Of a stretch of 64,000 nt of DNA, positions 59,143-64,000 are shown piece after piece. The notes beneath the pieces are model-generated. The model had not been told where the DNA came from, ran no database searches, and saw nothing but the letters and a program-made list of their open reading frames with translations. The stretch is from Sphagnum compactum (lineage: Eukaryota; Bryophyta; Sphagnopsida; Sphagnales). Both the position numbers and the translations under genes were made by a program. How positions within the stretch are numbered: the first letter of the stretch is position 1; every line of letters starts with the position of its first letter. The DNA is taken from the NCBI GenBank assembly GCA_965153455.1, contig OZ234502.1:6479495-6543494 (forward strand). Reading direction: 5' to 3'.

Positions 59143-60201
59143 ACATGCAACTACCTTCCCTAAATACTGTAGCAAGCAGAGGTACTTGGCATTAGTGATG
59201 CTTCTTTAACAGCAATAATGGTAACAACTGTTGCTGGAAGTATGTTCACTGTCACATACCATGCACCAGCACAGTGACCTATTTGTTAGGTGTATATATC
59301 TCTCATTACAGAATGCTAGAGTTCAGCTTGGGATGTTGAAATTGAGTTTGTTTCTGTAACAACTGAGGTATATTGCACAACAATTTTTCATCACAGCCAA
59401 AAGTTGAGGTTGCATTTCACACCCACTGGAAATTTTGTGAGTTTGTGTTCCATTAACAGGTTTGGGTTTATTCGTCAGTTTGGTGATAGTTTTGGTTACC
59501 ATAAAGCTGATCATTGGTTTATAGTGAAAACAAGGGAGACTATTCAGGCATTCACAACCTTCTGTGTCATGTCTTTCATTTTGCTAGGTTCTCAGCTTCT
59601 TCATTTTTTGTCAGAAAATAGTTGTACAGTTCCTGTCCAGTATTTTTTTAGATACTAGTTTAATCAGCTGATTCTGAAGTTTGCATAACCTTTCTGTTGT
59701 CAAGTCGTGCTGAGTCTTTGAGTTGGATAAACAGAAGAACTGGATAGCACACACTGAATTCTGGAAAGGGCAAGAAATACTTATATGGATTTTGTGGGGG
59801 TTCTTTACATCTGTGCTCAATGATTGACACTGGAGGGGGTCTGTGGGGATATAGTCTGAAAGGGACCTTGCAGTGAAGCCTGGAGAATCATGAGTGCATC
59901 ATTGACACAAAGCTGGATGCTGTCTGAAGCATTTGTTGTTCAGATACTTCCTTGTGGGCCAACTCTTAGCATATAAGTTTTCTCTTCCCAAGCATTGTTT
60001 CTTTTCTCTGCATTTGATTATCCATGCACCACTAGGCCAATTCTGGCTAGTCTACAGAATTGGCAGCTAGGTTTGATTCCACCATTTCCTACCTACCTAC
60101 TCTAGTCTATGACCTATTTATGGACCTTTGTGCTTGGGAACACACCGACTACTAGAGTGCCCTAGAGGCTCACTAGGAGGCAGAGCCCACATTCTCTAGT
60201 A
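59143..60201. other. PP1 3' region and spacer
   Basis: No coding region. The first several hundred bases are likely PP1 3'UTR. The spacer ends at the Helitron terminus. Confidence 0.5.
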
Positions 60202-60231
60202 CTAGTTTGAGCCCCGTGCATAATGCACAGG
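60202..60231 (-). other. Helitron 3' terminus C (hairpin plus CTAG)
   Basis: On the minus strand it reads GTGCATTATGCAC, GGGGC, five bases, CTAG, then flanking T. This is the outermost of the three ends. Confidence 0.8.
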
Positions 60232-60261
60232 TGTGTGTATTTGACGATACATATATATATA

Positions 60262-60290
60262 CTAGTGTGTGCCCCGTGCCTAAGGCATAG
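60262..60290 (-). other. Helitron 3' terminus B (hairpin plus CTAG)
   Basis: Minus strand: ATGCCTTAGGCAC, GGGGC, five bases, CTAG, flanking T. It has the same architecture as terminus C with compensating stem changes. Confidence 0.75.
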
Positions 60291-60438
60291 GTGTGTGATA
60301 ATCATCACTTCCGCTTTCCTCACCGGCTTCACAGATTCGTGCCTCACCTCCGCAATTGGCATGCTTCTAGTTTTAAATAGATGGATGACGGGATGGATGG
60401 ACGGATTCAGGGGAAGCCGACCAAATGGACGGATTTAA

Positions 60439-60459
60439 GCCCCGCGCATAATGCACATG
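60439..60459 (-). other. Helitron 3' terminus A, decayed
   Basis: It keeps GTGCATTATGCGC and GGGGC, and shares further upstream text with terminus C (GTGTGTGTATTTGACG on the plus strand), but CTAG is replaced by TCCG. It is nearest to the helicase stop codon. Confidence 0.65.
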
Positions 60460-60605
60460 TGTGTGTATTTGACGGTACATATCACAAAATGATGCTCAAT
60501 GATATTGGTGTCGCAGTTATTTTGTTTATTTTAAATAAAAAATCTAGTATGAATCCATTTTTGCCTGTCATTTGACAATACATATTACAAAATTAGACCT
60601 ACCAA

Positions 60606-63600
60606 CTACATTTCCAAAACCTCTTTATATACGACATTTCGCATGTATCCATCGGGACCCTGGCCATTGAAAATCTTGATGTTTGCACTACTTGTGACCC
60701 GTGAAATAGCAACATAGAGCTGACCATGGGAATAGACCGGAGACGGTAAATACACCCCAACGAATGTCTGACCTTGACTCTTGTTGATTGTGATCGCAAA
60801 TGCCACTCGAACAGGAAATTGACGACGACGCAAAACAAATGACCAATCAGTCCCGGAAGGGGACATGATGATGCGGGGTATGAACACACGTTTGCCGACA
60901 TTGTTCCCTGTGATGATCTCCGCTTCAATGACACGCTGACCCAATCTCTTGACAATCAACCTGGTACCATTGCACAATCCTATTGATTGATTGAGATTGC
61001 GCAACAAAAGAATTGGCACGCCCACTTTGAGTTGCAGCTCATGATTTGCGATACCGTTGAATCGCAAAGTGTTTAGAAATTCCACCGGATACAATGAATC
61101 CATTGAAACTCCTGCAGCAACACTTGCACCTTCTTCTGTTGGAGTCAAAGAATTTGCGCTCCGGTACATGTGCGATTCTTCAGATAGTGATTCTAAAATT
61201 GCATTGTTGACTTCATCAACGTCAGTATTTTTGGGGGCTAGAATGCTGCGTTGCATGAGATACATGGCATCTCCAGAGTGGCATTGATGATCCGGATAGA
61301 TGGTTCGGATTAATCCTCTTAAGCTGCAATCTTCTGTTGGCAGCCTCATATGGGATGGAATCTTGATCCAATCTGGATCGACACCTTCTTCTCCTGCAAT
61401 CGCGGGAAGATTACCGTCTCCAACATCCAACACCCATTTGGCAAACTCTCGCTGCTCTTCAGAATTGCTTGCCATGACTCGCATGTTGACATGAAGACAA
61501 AGAATTGTAACATGTTGCCAAAGATGCGATCGAGGCAACGAAGCACTGACAATGTCTTCTCGTCCTCCCTTGGGAACCACAGGTAAGATCTGTCGAAAAT
61601 TCCCACCAAGGACCACGATTTTCCCACCAAATATTTTCTCGGTTGCTTGTGTGTCATCCAATTGCATCAAATCACGCAGCGTGCAATCAACAGCTTCGAA
61701 AGCTCGGCGATGCATCATCGGTGCTTCATCCCAAATGATTAGATCAGTTTTACGCACCAACTCGGCCACTTTCATCTGTTGTGTGATGTTGCAAGTTGAC
61801 TCATCGTGCAAATCAATCGGAATCTTGAATCTTGAATGGGCGGTTCTGCCGCCCGGAAGCAACAAAGATGTAATTCCTGATGAGGCAACTGCAAGCACGA
61901 TTTTGCCTTGCCCTCATAAACGGGATAGAAGTGTTGTCCAGACAAATGTTTTACCGGTTCCACCACTGCCATACACAAAAAATAGTTTGCCCTCTTTGTT
62001 TGTCACGGCATTCAAAATAGTTTCGTATGCGTTGCGTTGATCATCATTGAGCCTATTTTCTGCATTGTCCGCATCTGTGGTCAATGAATGCTGATCATAA
62101 GCCAGTTCTTCTTTGACCAATCGGTTTCCTCCATGAACAGAAGGGATGTAATTAAACTTCGGAAGCGTTGGAAAATCTTCCAGGCGGTGTCCATTGCGCA
62201 TGAGAACTTGATCGATCTCATACAATGCACGATCCTTTAACGCATCCTCAGGAAGCGTAACAGTTGGATCAGCACGCTCGCAGCGTGTCATTGCTTCAAT
62301 GTCATTACTCAAAGACTCCCAATGTGCATCCCATAGTTGTCTGGGATTCGTGACCTCACAAAACATCAACATGGAGGCAAACATGCCACGCAGCTGTCGT
62401 CCTGAGGCCCAAACACCGGCTTCTTCCAAGGCTTGATCCCATTCATTGTCGTCTGCAAGCAAACCCATCGCAATGCATGCATCTTTGAATGTGTCATGCA
62501 CTCTACCATCCACTGTCCGCAAATGTTCGTAGGATGTGGCACCTTTGACGCAGTTCAGCAACATTCGCAAATAGTAACGTTCACCCGATGTCGGGTGTGC
62601 ATAATACATGCGACCAATGGCAAAGCTTCTTTTGCGCAGTGTCCATCGCTTCAACTTCCGATTCCACACCCATTGCTGAGGGAATTGATCGAATGTAAGG
62701 CTTCGTGCAACTTCCGATTCTTGATTTGTTTTGAACCATTCTGTGAGCATCGTTCTGGAAATGGCTGACCGTGTTGCCACTTCCTGCACATCATCGGCAT
62801 CGCCAAACAACACCATTTGCTGATTGGGCAAATGGTATTGCAGACGCTCAACAGTAGGAAACCGTTCATGCATATCAAACTTGAAGATGCGCCACGCTGC
62901 TTCCGATGCAAATACATATCGACAGTCGAGATTTTTTTAATTTCATCAGTATCGACCACATTCCCTTCGGTGGCATTGTCGCTCTGGCGCGAGATCTCAA
63001 CAGTCGCATGATCATGTCCTTTATATACGTACTTGAATAGATACTTGACTGCACGAATATTGTTACAGACCTCAACGTTGATGTGTGCATCGTATTTGGT
63101 CGATAAATAGACATTGTGCGGTACCACCCAATGATTGTCCAATTCAATGCCATGAACCACAATTGTGTGCCCCGTATCTCTACGCCGATAAATAGGGTAT
63201 CCGTTTACATCCGTCACCGTTTCGGATTGGAACTTGCGTGGATATTGTTTTTTGCATTTGCCTTCTTCCATGCACGGGGCATTTGGAAACGCAACTCCAC
63301 ATGGACCATGCATCGTGCATCTGGCAACTGTCTCGTGGGCCAACTTGTTTGTTTCTGAATTCGGAAGTTCAGCACTGATCATGCGGTCTACATCCTCGAC
63401 CGTGTGTGGCTTGCAGTCTTTGGTAAAGAAGATGAGAATGTGTGCATGCGATAGCCCACGCTTTTGAAACTCAACAACATAGATTCCCGTAATCGTGTGT
63501 CCCAAAATATGGTTCTTGTGAATGTCATTGATCAACTCCTTCAGCTTGATTTTGAACACTCGGGTTACCAAATCTGGTCGATCCTAAGGTTGTTGTCCGA

Positions 63601-63991
63601 ACAGCAAAGCTCTCTTGATTTCAAGCCACTGAGGATTACAAGTGAATGTAACAAATGCATCCAAACAACCAGCCCATCTGCAGATTGCCATATCATCTTG
63701 ATAATTCTAAACCATGTGACGTGGACCTACTGTGAAAGAAGATGGCAGAATGATCCTCTGTCCGATGGCAACATCGTTATTGTCACCTGCAGCGATGGCG
63801 TCTTGAAGGCCTTGATAAAGATCCGCACGAAGTTTTTTTTTATTCAGGCGCAGGTACTTCAAGCGATTTTGTTCGATACCCGCATAAGCATCCACAATGT
63901 ATTGTTGCCGCAATCGGCCACCCCGAAGCAACGCAATGCCATCGGTGTCTCGATGATGAAGTTGATAACCATAAAATTCTGCCATTGTCAC
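60606..63991 (-). pseudogene. Helitron Rep-helicase (RepHel), broken
   Basis: Domains in minus-strand order: the Helitron N-terminal domain (GGRLRQQYIVDAYAGIEQNR), the Rep HUH motif GLSHAHIL near 63.44 kb, tyrosines in KYLFKYVYKG near 63.02 kb, a linker (RMYYAHPTSGERYYLRMLL), then Pif1-type helicase with Walker A GSGGTGKT, Walker B IIWDEAPM, FRQILPV and the late motifs NKSQGQTF and LYVAISR. Breaks: TAG at 63707-63709, TAG at 63584-63586, a frameshift in a homopolymer near 62.937 kb and TGA at 61914-61916. Helicase motif III reads GGNFRQ where the family has GGDFRQ. Reading frames are otherwise well preserved, so inactivation looks fairly recent. The true start lies beyond 64000. Confidence 0.9.
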
Positions 63992-64000
63992 ATTGCAATG

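Larger units (their letters stand above)
60202..64000 (-). mobile_element. Helitron (rolling-circle transposon), 5' part beyond window
   Basis: It contains a Rep-helicase gene on the minus strand and ends in canonical Helitron 3' structure: a short hairpin (GTGCATTATGCAC) followed 9 nt later by CTAG and then a T. Three such ends are stacked at 60202, 60262 and about 60439. The 5' terminus (TC) is not in the window. Confidence 0.85.

Noticed and set aside
61057-62040. Plus-strand frames up to 162 codons
   Set aside because: They are antisense shadows of the Helitron Rep-helicase gene.

Overview
This window is nuclear DNA of a land plant. Coding blocks are interrupted by GT-AG introns, the products are plant-type (lycopene epsilon-cyclase with a plastid leader, a plant PP1, eIF3 subunit L, a plant Cof-type HAD hydrolase), and the intergenic DNA is AT-rich and full of decayed plant transposons (Ty1/copia, Ty3/gypsy, CACTA, hAT, Helitron, MITEs). 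Introns are short (83 bp to 1.1 kb). The retroelement types and very AT-rich spacers would fit a non-flowering lineage (fern, lycophyte or bryophyte), but that placement is an inference; nothing seen fixes the species.

Layout. 1-7.4 kb: AT-rich spacer with dispersed palindromes, a minisatellite and a transposase relic. 7.4-11.5 kb (minus): a complete seven-exon eIF3 subunit L gene whose last intron appears to be GC-AG, with a 5'UTR intron and telo-box motifs. 11.6-13.6 kb: copia relic. 14.8-19.7 kb (plus): an unrecognised 435-codon ORF followed by an eight-exon Cof/HAD-IIB hydrolase; the two may be one gene. Two inverted CACTA-like MITEs sit in HAD introns 1 and 3. 19.7-35.9 kb: repeat-rich DNA with a solo-LTR-like insertion (perfect 5-bp target duplication) and a CACTA element keeping a DUF4216-like relic and subterminal repeat arrays. 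35.9-40.0 kb (minus): a complete eleven-exon lycopene epsilon-cyclase gene. 40-48.5 kb: spacer with minisatellites and a hAT relic. 48.5-53.35 kb (minus): a copia element whose reverse-transcriptase region is occupied by a gypsy gag fragment. It sits, with an ATTGG target duplication, inside a phytoene synthase pseudogene (53.35-54.25 kb). 56.5-59.1 kb (plus): a complete three-exon PP1 catalytic subunit gene. 60.2-64 kb (minus): a Helitron with a decayed Rep-helicase gene and three stacked 3' termini; its 5' part lies beyond the window.

The four intact genes do housekeeping or plastid jobs (translation initiation, phosphatase signalling, phosphohydrolysis, alpha-carotene/lutein branch of carotenoid synthesis) and show no operon-like cooperation. 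The only pathway link is that the lycopene cyclase gene lies about 13 kb from the phytoene synthase pseudogene, both on the minus strand. I see no clearly new biological system. The observations most worth checking are the inverted MITEs bracketing two exons, the 435-codon ORF, the retroelement chimera with a micro-inverted LTR segment, the stacked Helitron ends, and a set of stop-free introns of length 3n.
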